Part shown: positions 7,351-16,711 of the stretch, piece by piece
How the letters are laid out: every line of letters begins with the position of its first letter
Position numbering within the stretch: the first letter of the stretch is position 1
IMG/VR virus record: IMGVR_UViG_3300033571_007740
Location: 1-41,255 of that record
Strand: one strand, 5' to 3'
Length of the DNA: 41,255 nt
From: a virus
The notes under the pieces: model-generated
Databases searched by the model: none
Seen by the model: only the letters and a program-made list of their open reading frames with translations
What the model was told of the DNA's origin: nothing
Translations under genes and position numbers: made by a program

Positions 7351-8939
7351 CTGAGGCGTTCGACAAAAATTTCATGGGCATAAACCATTTTATTTGGTGG
7401 TTTGGTGTTGTCGAAAATCGTAACGACCCATTAAATGCGGGTCGATGTCAAGTTCGTTGTTTCGGGTTTCACACTCACGATACAACCCAAATTCCAATAG
7501 AAGATCTGCCGTGGGCACAGTCAATTGTGCCAATTGGTGCGGCTATGGTGAAACCCCCACCCGAAGGCACTATGGTTTTTGGTTTCTTCGCTGATGGTCT
7601 TGAGAGCCGTTTTCCTATCATCCTCGGCACCGTCCCTGGAATCCCCGACAACATCAGACAGGCTAATATGGGCTTCACTGACCCATACACCAGCGAACAG
7701 AAAGCGGCGATGGGTAACTTTTTCCCATCCAAGATAAAATCATCAAAAATTACCGCCAATGCTGCTGGCCCACAAATAGTCAATGACGTACCAAAAAGAA
7801 ATCCAGAACATCTGGACGAACCTTCTATCTCCAGATTGACTAGACCCGACAGAGTTGAAAGTGCTAACACTGGGGCATCCTTGGGATCTAGAAGCGAATC
7901 CATTGCCAATACGACAATTGATTACCAAAGAAAGAATAGAGTTATTGGAATCAAAAGTGCAGAGGGATATTCTTGGAAGGAATCTTTCCCTTCGTTTAAT
8001 GCCAAGTACCCATTCAACAATGCTTATGAGTCGGAATCTGGTCATGCCATTGAAGTAGACGATACGCCTAACTTTGAACGGGTGCAGTTGTCCCACAGAA
8101 CTGGATCCACACTAGAATTCCTCCCTTCTGGTTCGGTGAAATTGAAGTCATTCAACAATAAACAAGATATCACCATGGGCGATAGCCGCGAATATACCGC
8201 TGGCAATCATCATCAGACCGTTCAAGGAAATATGTTTGTTCGCATCAATGGCAAATTGGTGATCGAGTGTGATGGCTTTGATCTGGTGTCATCTGGGGAT
8301 GTCAATATCAAAGGAAAGAACGTCAAGATCACTTCTGGCAATTCTTTAGACATGTTTGCTGGTGGTGAGGCTAAACTCACTGGTGTGGCCAGAGCCGATA
8401 TTAAGAGTGAAGTCTACACCGCGATTTACGGTGGTTCTGAAACCAGCATCAGTTCTGGTAGATTGACCACGCTATCCGCAACTGCAAACCCAATCAACGC
8501 GACAGTTAAGGCTGCTCTATCTGGAATTGGATACTCTGGAGACTATACAGTACCAACAGAACTGAACACTGGGGTGAAGATTGCGGGATCAAATTTCTGG
8601 GTATCCACCCTAAAATCTGATTTGAATAGCGCACTCACCAACATCTTGCCCGTCGTTTCTAGTGAACCAAAGAACAAAATATCCGCTCTATCGGCTAATA
8701 GATGGAATAGACGAGTTCCTAAATTGGTTAAAACCCGTTCTGCAAACAAATACGAATCTACAGATGGTATGGGCTTTTTGGAACAGGAGCGAGTTAAAAC
8801 GTTGAATGCGCAATTAGACAGTGCAAATTCCGTGATGCAGACTCTGAATGCGGATCTTCTGGCTAATACTAAAGTCGTGGTCGATGACTCAACGACGCAG
8901 TCAACCGCGAATGTAACATTCGGTCAAATACCATCATAA
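7347..8939 (+). CDS. 5: gp5 baseplate hub spike, without lysozyme domain
   Basis: 530 residues. Residues 1-100 form the Gp5 OB-fold: NHFIWWFGVVENRNDPLNAG, then GRCQVRCFGFH, then FADGLESRFPIILGTVPG. After a linker, residues about 225-275 (SGHAIEVDDTPNFERVQLSH) and the following stretch to about 375 resemble the VgrG/gp5 C-terminal beta-helix, with short repeats such as VQGNMFVRINGK and GDVNIKGKNVKITSG. T4 gp5 (575 aa) has a T4L-type lysozyme domain between these parts; here I see no such domain. The C-terminal about 90 residues are hydrophilic and helical. The role is membrane-piercing spike. Local peptidoglycan hydrolysis must come from another protein or be dispensable. Confidence 0.85.
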   Translation: MTEAFDKNFMGINHFIWWFGVVENRNDPLNAGRCQVRCFGFHTHDTTQIPIEDLPWAQSIVPIGAAMVKPPPEGTMVFGFFADGLESRFPIILGTVPGIPDNIRQANMGFTDPYTSEQKAAMGNFFPSKIKSSKITANAAGPQIVNDVPKRNPEHLDEPSISRLTRPDRVESANTGASLGSRSESIANTTIDYQRKNRVIGIKSAEGYSWKESFPSFNAKYPFNNAYESESGHAIEVDDTPNFERVQLSHRTGSTLEFLPSGSVKLKSFNNKQDITMGDSREYTAGNHHQTVQGNMFVRINGKLVIECDGFDLVSSGDVNIKGKNVKITSGNSLDMFAGGEAKLTGVARADIKSEVYTAIYGGSETSISSGRLTTLSATANPINATVKAALSGIGYSGDYTVPTELNTGVKIAGSNFWVSTLKSDLNSALTNILPVVSSEPKNKISALSANRWNRRVPKLVKTRSANKYESTDGMGFLEQERVKTLNAQLDSANSVMQTLNADLLANTKVVVDDSTTQSTANVTFGQIPS

Positions 8940-8942
8940 ATA
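8935..8942 (+). promoter_or_regulatory. Candidate late promoter CATAAATA
   Basis: A 7/8 match to TATAAATA at the stop codon of gp5. The predicted transcript start is near 8948, inside the small ORF, so it would serve the large structural gene downstream rather than the small ORF's own ATG at 8942. Confidence 0.4.
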
Positions 8943-9100
8943 TGTGTTTCCATTCCAAAGAGATTCAACAATATTGGTCTATCATGAAAAAGGTAAACCA
9001 ATCCGAGCCTATAACTAAAAAAGAACATGAGTTTTTGGTCAAGCACAAATTTCCCTTCAAGGAAATTACAGTAAAGGAGTACGTGTCGCACTATCATTAA
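8942..9100 (+). CDS. Small ORF, 52 residues, unknown
   Basis: ATG 8942 to TAA 9100, encoding a basic, Lys/His-rich peptide beginning MCFHSKEIQQYW and ending KEYVSHYH. It fits the space between gp5 and the next gene, starting two bases after the gp5 stop and ending 22 nt before ATG 9123. No Shine-Dalgarno sequence is obvious, so expression would rely on coupling to gp5. An internal Met at 8984 could be used by a transcript starting near 8948. I do not recognise the product. Codon use looks normal for the window. Confidence 0.45.
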   Translation: MCFHSKEIQQYWSIMKKVNQSEPITKKEHEFLVKHKFPFKEITVKEYVSHYH

Positions 9101-9378
9101 GTAGCGTAATCAAGTGGATTCTATGTCTGATTGGGGGTTTACCTCTTCTGCAGACGCTTGCGATCACCTTCACGGGATCGCCGATTCCATTTGCAAAAAT
9201 TGGATTCCCTCCAAAGAGTCTAGAATCTCTAATAGCCAATATTCGAAATGCCATCTCTAATGGTAAATCGTTCATCAGTGGCTTAAAAGACGATTTCACT
9301 TTACCAGCAGACATTCAAAAGGCACTGGAGGCGGCTGACTCTGCGCTGAAAAACTTCACGGCAAATAACTATCAGGGT
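9101..9378 (+). other. Probable 5' coding part of the next gene, frame unresolved
   Basis: The frame of the gene at 9379 is open upstream to the TGA at 9028, and its translation here looks genuine (for example FPPKSLESLIANIRNAISNG and DDFTLPADIQKALEAADSAL), but it has no ATG, GTG or TTG before TTG 9379. A natural start, ATG 9123, 22 nt after the previous stop, lies in another frame (MSDWGFTSSADACD) that ends at 9260. A +1 shift between about 9160 and 9200 would join them. This may be a one-base sequence error, a real recoding site, or a non-standard start. Confidence 0.6.
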
Positions 9379-11046
9379 TTGAAGAACACCCTCACGGATC
9401 TATTTGCTAACACCAATCCAGCCATTGTTAGCGCCCGAAATAACCTCTTAAACGTTCTCGGTCAAGCGCAAGCCGCATCAAATCAGAATTTCTTAGGAAT
9501 GCCAATGGGTCAGTGGAGCATTCTGGGGAATACACTCTACGATGCTACCCAATCATTCGGCAATCACGTTAGAGAAATCTCGGGTACTCAAGTTGAAGAC
9601 AAAGTGTTGACGCTACAGTCCTTATATGGGAATACCGTCATACAGAATGCAAGCGTGAACGTGTCGTCCTTCACTGTCGTTGCAAACACATCGATGCCAG
9701 TGTATCCGATTGTTAAAATTGGTGACACGATTGTGATAAACAATCTAGAAAGAACAGTGGTAGGTAAAATCTTTGAGCCTACGGGAAACACCGTCAACTA
9801 CGATGTCTCAACCGCTAGTACCATCATTTACTCTAATGATCTTCAGCAATTAAATCTGGCCAGCATCAGATTAAAGTCTGGCGTGTACATCAACGTCAAT
9901 AGCGAAATCAAACAAGTAGAATCCATCAATGCTCTGGGTGATTTTTTAACGGTTCTATCGCCACTACGATTCTCTAATACAGAGATAGAATTGAATATTG
10001 AGACTGGATTTGTCGTCGATACCGCATTTGAGACTGTATCTACAGACCAGACTCTTCGCATAAAGAGTGAATTTGTAGCCAATAGTATTTGTCTGGGTAA
10101 CGTGATTACGGGTAACGGTACAACATTTACCGATTCCTTGGTGGCTAATAACAAAGTTTACTATGACGAAAAAGAGTATTACGTCCTACAGGTCACCGAT
10201 ACCGAAATCGTGGTTGATCAGCCACTGAGAGCATTAAATGAGCCGCAAAGAATCTTCAAGGTGGCCGATGAAACTCCCGTGCAGAGAGTTATCGAATCCA
10301 ATTCGCCAGACGATATTCTGGCAATGTTCGATGAAATTGACCAACTTTCAACAAATTTAAACGCCTCGTTGTCGGATGGATTCCAGACTAGATATCGAAA
10401 ATCTGATGGCACTTACGCAACAATTGATGCGGCTAAACCCGTACACGTGACGCAGTCTTTACAGAGGGCTGATATTCTAAACGCAGTCAACAGAACACTT
10501 CAAAGATTGTTAGATGAACTACAGAACGATGCAATCAGAGAGTTGTCTGAGTCTGAACTCGTAAGTTATCTCGAAGAAATAACCGATGAGTTGGATCTAA
10601 AGAGACAAGAACTTGTAGACAGCGTCAAACAAGACTTGAGCGCAATCAATGCGGTCAAAGGCATGTTGAAGGGTATGTTAAAACTATTCCAATCAAGTTG
10701 CTCCAAGAAAAAGAAAGGCGATGATCCAGAAAACCCAGATGATTCGTCAGACCAATACCTAAACCTAATTCTGTCTCCAAACCCACTTCGTCAGGGGTGT
10801 GACGCCACAATTAATGATTTGCCAGACATACTTGACCAAGCAGATACAGAATATAAGGAATTTTTAATTCCACCAGTTGATCCTAATGACAATATCCCAT
10901 CAGACTATAAAGATCTGCCAGACTTAAATGACGTTCAGTATCAATACAGACCTCAGACTGCGGCTGGCGGTAATGGGGATGTTGGGGTTGACAATGAACC
11001 AGATCTCGGAACCAAACCAGTGGATCCTTGCACACAGCCGTGCTAA
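9379..11046 (+). CDS. Large structural protein upstream of gp25 (true start is upstream)
   Basis: The shown start is TTG 9379 (555 residues), but coding clearly begins earlier, probably at ATG 9123 (see preceding entry). The first third is beta-rich and holds up to three copies of a small barrel-like module (about residues 95-300; for example IVKIGDTIVINNLERTVVG and VYINVNSEIKQVESINALGD) that also occurs in gp8 and other baseplate genes of this window. A helical, coiled-coil-like region follows (about 340-440). The tail is Asp/Pro-rich, with DLPD and PNDN repeats, and ends in a Cys-containing stretch. I do not recognise a T4 counterpart. Its place between gp5 and gp25 argues for a baseplate or hub-associated virion protein. 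Confidence 0.65.
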   Translation: MKNTLTDLFANTNPAIVSARNNLLNVLGQAQAASNQNFLGMPMGQWSILGNTLYDATQSFGNHVREISGTQVEDKVLTLQSLYGNTVIQNASVNVSSFTVVANTSMPVYPIVKIGDTIVINNLERTVVGKIFEPTGNTVNYDVSTASTIIYSNDLQQLNLASIRLKSGVYINVNSEIKQVESINALGDFLTVLSPLRFSNTEIELNIETGFVVDTAFETVSTDQTLRIKSEFVANSICLGNVITGNGTTFTDSLVANNKVYYDEKEYYVLQVTDTEIVVDQPLRALNEPQRIFKVADETPVQRVIESNSPDDILAMFDEIDQLSTNLNASLSDGFQTRYRKSDGTYATIDAAKPVHVTQSLQRADILNAVNRTLQRLLDELQNDAIRELSESELVSYLEEITDELDLKRQELVDSVKQDLSAINAVKGMLKGMLKLFQSSCSKKKKGDDPENPDDSSDQYLNLILSPNPLRQGCDATINDLPDILDQADTEYKEFLIPPVDPNDNIPSDYKDLPDLNDVQYQYRPQTAAGGNGDVGVDNEPDLGTKPVDPCTQPC

Positions 11047-11049
11047 ATA
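11043..11049 (+). promoter_or_regulatory. Candidate late promoter CTAAATA before gp25
   Basis: The heptamer overlaps the stop of the upstream gene and ends 18 nt before the gp25 ATG. A start near 11055 would leave a short leader holding AAAGG, a good ribosome site. It resembles the CTAAATA-type late motif reported for marine T4-like phages. Confidence 0.5.
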
Positions 11050-11067
11050 CTTTAAAAGGTGTGTTAA

Positions 11068-11460
11068 ATGTCACTAGAAGTCAGAGAGTACAAAGATTTA
11101 GATCTGCGTTTTATTGCGCACCCCGTGACCAAAGATGTCGTCAGAAGAACGGGAAATGCTGCGATTGTCGGCGCACTGAAAAATCTCATTTTGACCAACC
11201 TATATGAGAAGCCCTTTCGACCTTCATATGGGACTAGAGTGAGAAGCATCTTGTTTGAAGATGTATCCTTTATCACCGCAAATATTTTAAGAACCGAAAT
11301 AGAAGATTCGATTAGAAATTTTGAGCCTCGTGTTGGAATAGATGCTATAAGAGTTCAGGCTCAACCCGATGACAATCGTTATGCCGTTACCATTCGTTTT
11401 TTCATCAATAATTTAGAAGATCCCGTAACTATAAGCATGTTTCTAGAGAAGGTTAGATAA
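11068..11460 (+). CDS. 25: gp25 baseplate wedge subunit
   Basis: 130 residues, against 132 for T4 gp25 (GPW_gp25 family). The N-terminal DLDLRFIAHPVTKDVVRRTG is followed by AIVGALKNLILTNLYEKPFR and PSYGTRVRSILFE, the conserved core in which the EKPF/P-x-x-G region packs in the wedge and sheath-initiation site. In T4 it binds gp6 and gp53 and nucleates sheath polymerisation. AAAAGG lies just upstream of the ATG. The stop overlaps the gp6 ATG by one base. Confidence 0.95.
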   Translation: MSLEVREYKDLDLRFIAHPVTKDVVRRTGNAAIVGALKNLILTNLYEKPFRPSYGTRVRSILFEDVSFITANILRTEIEDSIRNFEPRVGIDAIRVQAQPDDNRYAVTIRFFINNLEDPVTISMFLEKVR

Positions 11461-13529
11461 TGGCTAACATAGACCAAAAACTTGTCATTTCTGAGTTAGA
11501 TTTCTTTGAAATTAAACAAAATCTCAAAGAATTCTTAAGAGATCAGTCAGAATTTACTGATTTTGACTTTGAAGCCTCTGGTATGAGCACTCTATTGGAT
11601 ATTTTGGCATACAACACTCATTACATGGCTTTCTACAACAATATGATTGCCAATGAAATGTTTTTGGATACGGCTCTATTAAGAGATTCTGTCGTCTCTC
11701 ACGCCAAGATGTTGGGGTACACACCCGTTTCTGCGACTTCGGCGAGGGCAAAAATCAATCTTCAAATCACTCGCCCAGCGGGAAATACTCAGACCACATT
11801 GACACTGCCTAGATTCACCAGATTCCAAGCAGCGCCGATCAATTCTATTTCTTATGTGTTCGTCAATCCAGAAACTATGGTCGGCGTTTACGACCCAGCG
11901 TGCGGACGTTTTTGCTTTGACAACCTTTATATCAAAGAAGGTCAACCTCTATCGTATACCTTTACATATGACGCTACAAACAATCCAACGCAATCATTTG
12001 AATTGCCAGACGACAATATCGACACTTCTACTTTAGAGGTTTTGGTTCAGGAGTCTGCGACAAGTCTCCGTTCACAAAAATTCATTTTGGCAACGGACGC
12101 CACAACTGTCTTGACCGACTCGGCGGTGTATTACTTGGATGAGACCAGAAACGGCAAGTTCAGGATCTATTTCGGTGATGATACAATCGGAAAGGGCTTG
12201 ACCAATGGCAATATTGTTGTTGCAACGTATGTCAAGACTAACGGAGAATCCGCTAATAAGGCTAACGCATTTTCTTTGATTGAATCTGTGGGTGGATTTA
12301 GCACACACATCATATTTCCAATTGAACCAGCCAGTGGTGGTGCTGACCGAGAATCTATAGATCGAATTCGATTCACAGCACCTAAAACATTCATATCAAA
12401 TAACAGAGGCGTCACCAAAGATGACATCATCTCGTTGATCAACGCCAAGTATCCTTATTTTGATGCTGTGAATGTCTGGGGTGGGGAAGAAAATGATCCG
12501 CCAATCTATGGCAAAGTCTTCATCGCCGCCAAACCTTCAACTGGATATCAGGTAACCGAAAGCGAAAAGTTGACGGTCATCAATGATATTGTCAAACCAA
12601 TTTCGGTTATGACTGTTACGCCAGAGTTCATTGACGTTGATTACAACTACATTAACGTGTTTGCTAGCGTCTATTATGATCCAACCAAAACAAGTAGATC
12701 CACAGACGCCATTAAAACCTTGGTTCGAAATGCCATCGTGGCTTATAGAAACAACAATCTAGACAACTTCAATAGCAAGTTCAAGTTGTCTAGAATGCTC
12801 AGAGATATCGATGATTCGGATTTAAGTATCAGTTTTAGTGATGCTTCGGCAACCATTCAAAAGAGAATTGAACCCGCATTTAACGTATCAAGAAATTACA
12901 CCATAGATTTTGGAACTGCGCTGTCGAGAGAAGACACCAAATATAAGTTGTTTTCTGCGCCAGCATTTTTGCAGAGGGATAAAGAGGAAATTGTTCGAGC
13001 CTGTTTCTTTGAGGAGACGACGGGGTCGTCGTCGGGGGTTGAGAACATTTCTATCATCTCAGCGCCAAAGGTCTATGAGGATATTCCAGAGATAAGGATT
13101 TTAGGTGATGGTATAGGAGCAAATGCATACCCAATCGTGGTCAACGGCAAGATCACTTCTATCGTGATTGATAATGCTGGGGTGAACTACACCACTGCGA
13201 CAGCATATCTGTACTATCAGGAAGTTCTGGATAATACCGCATCATTTAGCGTGGGTGTTCAGGGTCGATATGGTATTGTTAGAAGTTATTATTTTGACAA
13301 CAATAATATCAAAACCATTTTGAACGCCTCTGCTGGAACAATCGATTATCAGTTTGGCGTTATTAAATTAAATCAGTTTGCTCCACTTGATATTGATGAT
13401 CCTATGAAAATACTGAAAATCACTGCCAAGCCATCAAGCACCAATTTCGAGTCTGCAAGAAGTCGAATCATAACCATCGACGATGAAGATTCTGTGTCAA
13501 TTAATATTGAAGTCAAGTCAGTTGAATAA
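11460..13529 (+). CDS. 6: gp6 baseplate wedge subunit
   Basis: 689 residues (T4 gp6 is 660), of the baseplate J-like type. The N-terminal segment SELDFFEIKQNLKEFLRDQS and then MSTLLDILAYNTHYMAFYNN is diagnostic. The central GGADRESIDRIRFTAPKTF (about residues 294-312) followed by NRGVTKDDIISLI is the J-like core, and the later half carries VMTVTPEFIDVDYNYINV. gp6 dimers make the continuous inner ring of the baseplate. The C-terminal region (about 545-590) contains a GxG...VNGKITSIVIDNAG stretch related to the GGSGY modules in neighbouring genes. It overlaps gp25 and the following gene by one base at each end. Confidence 0.92.
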   Translation: MANIDQKLVISELDFFEIKQNLKEFLRDQSEFTDFDFEASGMSTLLDILAYNTHYMAFYNNMIANEMFLDTALLRDSVVSHAKMLGYTPVSATSARAKINLQITRPAGNTQTTLTLPRFTRFQAAPINSISYVFVNPETMVGVYDPACGRFCFDNLYIKEGQPLSYTFTYDATNNPTQSFELPDDNIDTSTLEVLVQESATSLRSQKFILATDATTVLTDSAVYYLDETRNGKFRIYFGDDTIGKGLTNGNIVVATYVKTNGESANKANAFSLIESVGGFSTHIIFPIEPASGGADRESIDRIRFTAPKTFISNNRGVTKDDIISLINAKYPYFDAVNVWGGEENDPPIYGKVFIAAKPSTGYQVTESEKLTVINDIVKPISVMTVTPEFIDVDYNYINVFASVYYDPTKTSRSTDAIKTLVRNAIVAYRNNNLDNFNSKFKLSRMLRDIDDSDLSISFSDASATIQKRIEPAFNVSRNYTIDFGTALSREDTKYKLFSAPAFLQRDKEEIVRACFFEETTGSSSGVENISIISAPKVYEDIPEIRILGDGIGANAYPIVVNGKITSIVIDNAGVNYTTATAYLYYQEVLDNTASFSVGVQGRYGIVRSYYFDNNNIKTILNASAGTIDYQFGVIKLNQFAPLDIDDPMKILKITAKPSSTNFESARSRIITIDDEDSVSINIEVKSVE

Positions 13530-16500
13530 TGTTTGCCAATAACTACGTTTCAACTCTCATAGAAAGACAACTACCCGATTTTATTCGCGGGGATGAGTCG
13601 TATTCTAATTTCGTATTGCTTTTGAAAAAGTACTACGAGTACATGGAGCAAGAAGACAAGACGATCTACACGGGTAAAAGACTCTATGACTATGCTGATG
13701 TTGATTCAACCCGCGACGATTTACTCAAATACTTCAAAGAAAAATACATTCCCAGTTTCCCAGACAGAACTGAACTGTCTACTGCTAAACTTGTAAAGGC
13801 ATCCAGAGATTTTTATGCCAAGAAAGGAACCCCAGATGGGTTGAAGTTTCTTTTCAGAGTTCTTTATGGACAAGAAGCCGAAGTCTATTTTCCTAAAGCC
13901 GATATCCTCAGAGCATCTGATGGCAAATGGAAACTGCCGCAAGCATTGAGAATATCGATATCTGATACACTGACTTTGGTTGAAGGATCAAGCGTTAGTG
14001 TCTTAAATGCTACAGCAAATGTGGTCTCTTCTAGTGGAAATCTAATCTCCTATGGAATAGCCGCAAATGCATCCATTCAAATAGATTCAGAAAAAAGAAA
14101 TGTGGTAAGCGTTAATGCCGCTGGTGATTTTCTTCGAGTGGACGTTCCATTTAAATCTAGCAACACAACCTATATCTACCAAAATCAAAGTCTGTACAAA
14201 ATCCAACCCAGCGAATACAAAAACTTCAACTTCGAGTTGTTGGAGAAGCGTCGAGGTATTGGCGAGGTGTCGCGTTCTACTTGTGTGATAGAAACTGCCA
14301 ACAGAACAGTAGACAAAGACACGGGCAGAGAAATTGTCGAACTATATGTCTCAAATGTCAAACGACCATTTCAGACCAATGAAAATCTGTTAATCGAATA
14401 CGTTGATCCAAATACAAATAATACATCAACGTTCTCTTCTGAGATCATCTCCCTCATTTCTGGAATCAATCTCACTCGAAATCGCTTGGGCGTAATTCAA
14501 AACGGAAAGCGTTACGTTTCGGGTGATCCAGTTATTTTATACAGCGGTTTGAGCAATTCAATAGATTCAGTAAAAGCCGTTGCAACAGTCGGAAATGTAT
14601 CGACAGCCCAATTAGAAAGTGTCGCTCTAGTAAAACGCGGCTATCTCTTCAGAGATTATCCAAATTCTTTGATTCAAATCGTGTCTAACAGTGGAATTGG
14701 TGCCAATTTAATCATCGGATCAGTTTCGGAAGATCCGAGTGAATACGCAGATGTTACGGTAAATACTGATACGATCTATTTTAAAAGAGACGTTCTATTG
14801 AGCAATGCGTCATACGGATTTGATAACTTCACCTTTGCAAATATTAACACTTCCTTGGCTCTGGCGTTTAGTACCGACACCATTCGAATGGGTAGGATCA
14901 ATGTCATCAGCCTTGTTGATACGGGATCATTCTTCGATCAGACACCAACGTTGGAAGCAACTTCGGTCTATGATACAGATTTCACTGAACAGTTTGGTCT
15001 GATCACCATCTCACCTGGACAGTTTAGTAATTACAACCGTCTCAACAACTCAATTCAATTGAGTTATACCAACCCATCATTCAGTTCATCAAATGGGATC
15101 TACACTGGCGCTAGACTATTCTTAGACACTGGTGATGCCAGCCATTATGTGAACGTCATTGACTACGTCGTCTTGGGTGGAACAACTCAGACTAAGACCT
15201 TATTTTTGGATAGAAACTTTGAAAATAATATCAACGACACGAACATTCAAAACTATGTCCTGAAGATGGATTTAAGAGCAGATGTTCACAACTTGGGTAA
15301 GTTGTCTGCGATAGAAATCATCAACGGCGGAAGCGGATATCAATCAACCGATCAAATTGTATTTACTGGAATTGGATATGACGCTACAGCAACCCTTACT
15401 GTGTCTGGTGGGGTCATCACGGGAGCAACGCTGGTAAATCGCGGAGAAGGCTATTATGGCGGTTCGGAATGTTTGATTGTCAATGCTTCTGGAGGACCGT
15501 CAACGGGCACTGGTGCGCAGTTGTTCGCATACCAATTGAGTGATGGCGAAGTCTTGAGACCCGAAGTCGGGGAACTAGGCCAGATTCAAAGTTTCGATAT
15601 AATCAATAGAGGATATAATTACTCGACTGCCCCTATAGTTTCTCTGAAAGTTGCCGATATATTAACTGATAATCTATCCTTTGGTGCGGTCATTCTAACT
15701 GGCTCTGGTGTCTGGCAAGGCAGCAGCACTAATGCCAACTCGACATTTAATGCGATTGTCGATTCCATTTATAGGGTCGGGAACACCGCAGTCATTCGCG
15801 TATTCAACTACAACGGCTCCCTCAACGTGGCTGAGGGTCTGAGAGTCAATACATCTACGGGTAACGCGACCGTCAACATCTCTGTTTCTAATGCATCCAT
15901 TTCTTTTGGTGGAATCAATCCAGCAATTGAGAGAAGTTATCCTAAATTCTATGGAGACGGCTTGGCAAAAGCCGAAGCCCAGTTCTTGAATGGGTTGATC
16001 CGATATAGCGGATTCTATTTAAACACCGATGGCTTCTTGAGCGCAGATAAGAAACTGCAGAACGGTGATTATTACCACAATTTCTCATACGAGATTCAAT
16101 CGGAAAAGCCATTAGAAGAATACAAAGATTCCATCTACAAGATTGCACACCCAGCGGGCATGCAATTGCTGTCCAAGTTCCTAATAAAGGACAATCTCGA
16201 TGATAAGATACAGATTAGAACAGATATTGGCGTATCTAACTCAGCCGCATTTACAAATGTCATTACATCCTACACAAGCAATTTGGTGTTCGGCAATAAC
16301 TCCAATTTCTCAACCACAACTAATGTGGGCGATGTTATCGTAATAAATAGTTCAAATAATGCTCAAAACAGAATCTACTCTAAAGTCGTAACATTCGTGG
16401 ATCCAGTAAATGATTTGATTCGAATAGAGACTCCTATTGGAGGGTTGGGTGACGGTAGATTGATATTGTCTTCTGGTAGTTCTGCAGCGAAGGTTTATGC

Positions 16501-16708
16501 AAATAATGACCCAGTTTCAGATAGCCTTGCAGTATCGGATCTCATAAGAATTAATGTGAACAGCGTCATATATAATCTGACGGTGGCATCTGTTTCGGGC
16601 AATACGGTTACATTTACCAACACTTCACCAGTGACGGCTAATACTTTGTATGAAAAACTACCATCGTATACAGCGGTCAACTACAAAATTATCAAACCTT
16701 ACGGGTAA
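13529..16708 (+). CDS. Large wedge protein in the gp7 position
   Basis: 1059 residues, against 1032 for T4 gp7, and lying between gp6 and gp8 as gene 7 does in T4. The N-terminus LIERQLPDFIRGD, then LLKKYYEYMEQ, then FYAKKGTPDGLKFLFRVLYG (about residues 92-111) recurs at this position in marine T4-like phages. The rest is beta-rich and modular. A small barrel module lies at about 155-228, GGSGY-type repeats at about 595-645 (NGGSGYQSTDQIVFTG) and at 685-708, and two further barrel modules near the C-terminus. Residues about 850-895 hold KPLEEYKDSIYKIAHPAGMQ, a conserved-looking helix pair. Homology to T4 gp7 is inferred from order and size, not from clear sequence identity. Confidence 0.75.
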   Translation: MFANNYVSTLIERQLPDFIRGDESYSNFVLLLKKYYEYMEQEDKTIYTGKRLYDYADVDSTRDDLLKYFKEKYIPSFPDRTELSTAKLVKASRDFYAKKGTPDGLKFLFRVLYGQEAEVYFPKADILRASDGKWKLPQALRISISDTLTLVEGSSVSVLNATANVVSSSGNLISYGIAANASIQIDSEKRNVVSVNAAGDFLRVDVPFKSSNTTYIYQNQSLYKIQPSEYKNFNFELLEKRRGIGEVSRSTCVIETANRTVDKDTGREIVELYVSNVKRPFQTNENLLIEYVDPNTNNTSTFSSEIISLISGINLTRNRLGVIQNGKRYVSGDPVILYSGLSNSIDSVKAVATVGNVSTAQLESVALVKRGYLFRDYPNSLIQIVSNSGIGANLIIGSVSEDPSEYADVTVNTDTIYFKRDVLLSNASYGFDNFTFANINTSLALAFSTDTIRMGRINVISLVDTGSFFDQTPTLEATSVYDTDFTEQFGLITISPGQFSNYNRLNNSIQLSYTNPSFSSSNGIYTGARLFLDTGDASHYVNVIDYVVLGGTTQTKTLFLDRNFENNINDTNIQNYVLKMDLRADVHNLGKLSAIEIINGGSGYQSTDQIVFTGIGYDATATLTVSGGVITGATLVNRGEGYYGGSECLIVNASGGPSTGTGAQLFAYQLSDGEVLRPEVGELGQIQSFDIINRGYNYSTAPIVSLKVADILTDNLSFGAVILTGSGVWQGSSTNANSTFNAIVDSIYRVGNTAVIRVFNYNGSLNVAEGLRVNTSTGNATVNISVSNASISFGGINPAIERSYPKFYGDGLAKAEAQFLNGLIRYSGFYLNTDGFLSADKKLQNGDYYHNFSYEIQSEKPLEEYKDSIYKIAHPAGMQLLSKFLIKDNLDDKIQIRTDIGVSNSAAFTNVITSYTSNLVFGNNSNFSTTTNVGDVIVINSSNNAQNRIYSKVVTFVDPVNDLIRIETPIGGLGDGRLILSSGSSAAKVYANNDPVSDSLAVSDLIRINVNSVIYNLTVASVSGNTVTFTNTSPVTANTLYEKLPSYTAVNYKIIKPYG

Positions 16709-16711
16709 GAA

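Noticed and set aside
7475-8096. Antisense ORFs of 117 and 144 residues inside gp5
   Set aside because: They are antisense to a conserved OB-domain coding region, have no ribosome sites, and their products look random.
9066-9314. Minus-strand 82-residue ORF in the gap before the 555-aa gene
   Set aside because: The opposite strand encodes a better protein-like sequence in frame with the downstream gene, and the ORF overlaps the small ORF end.
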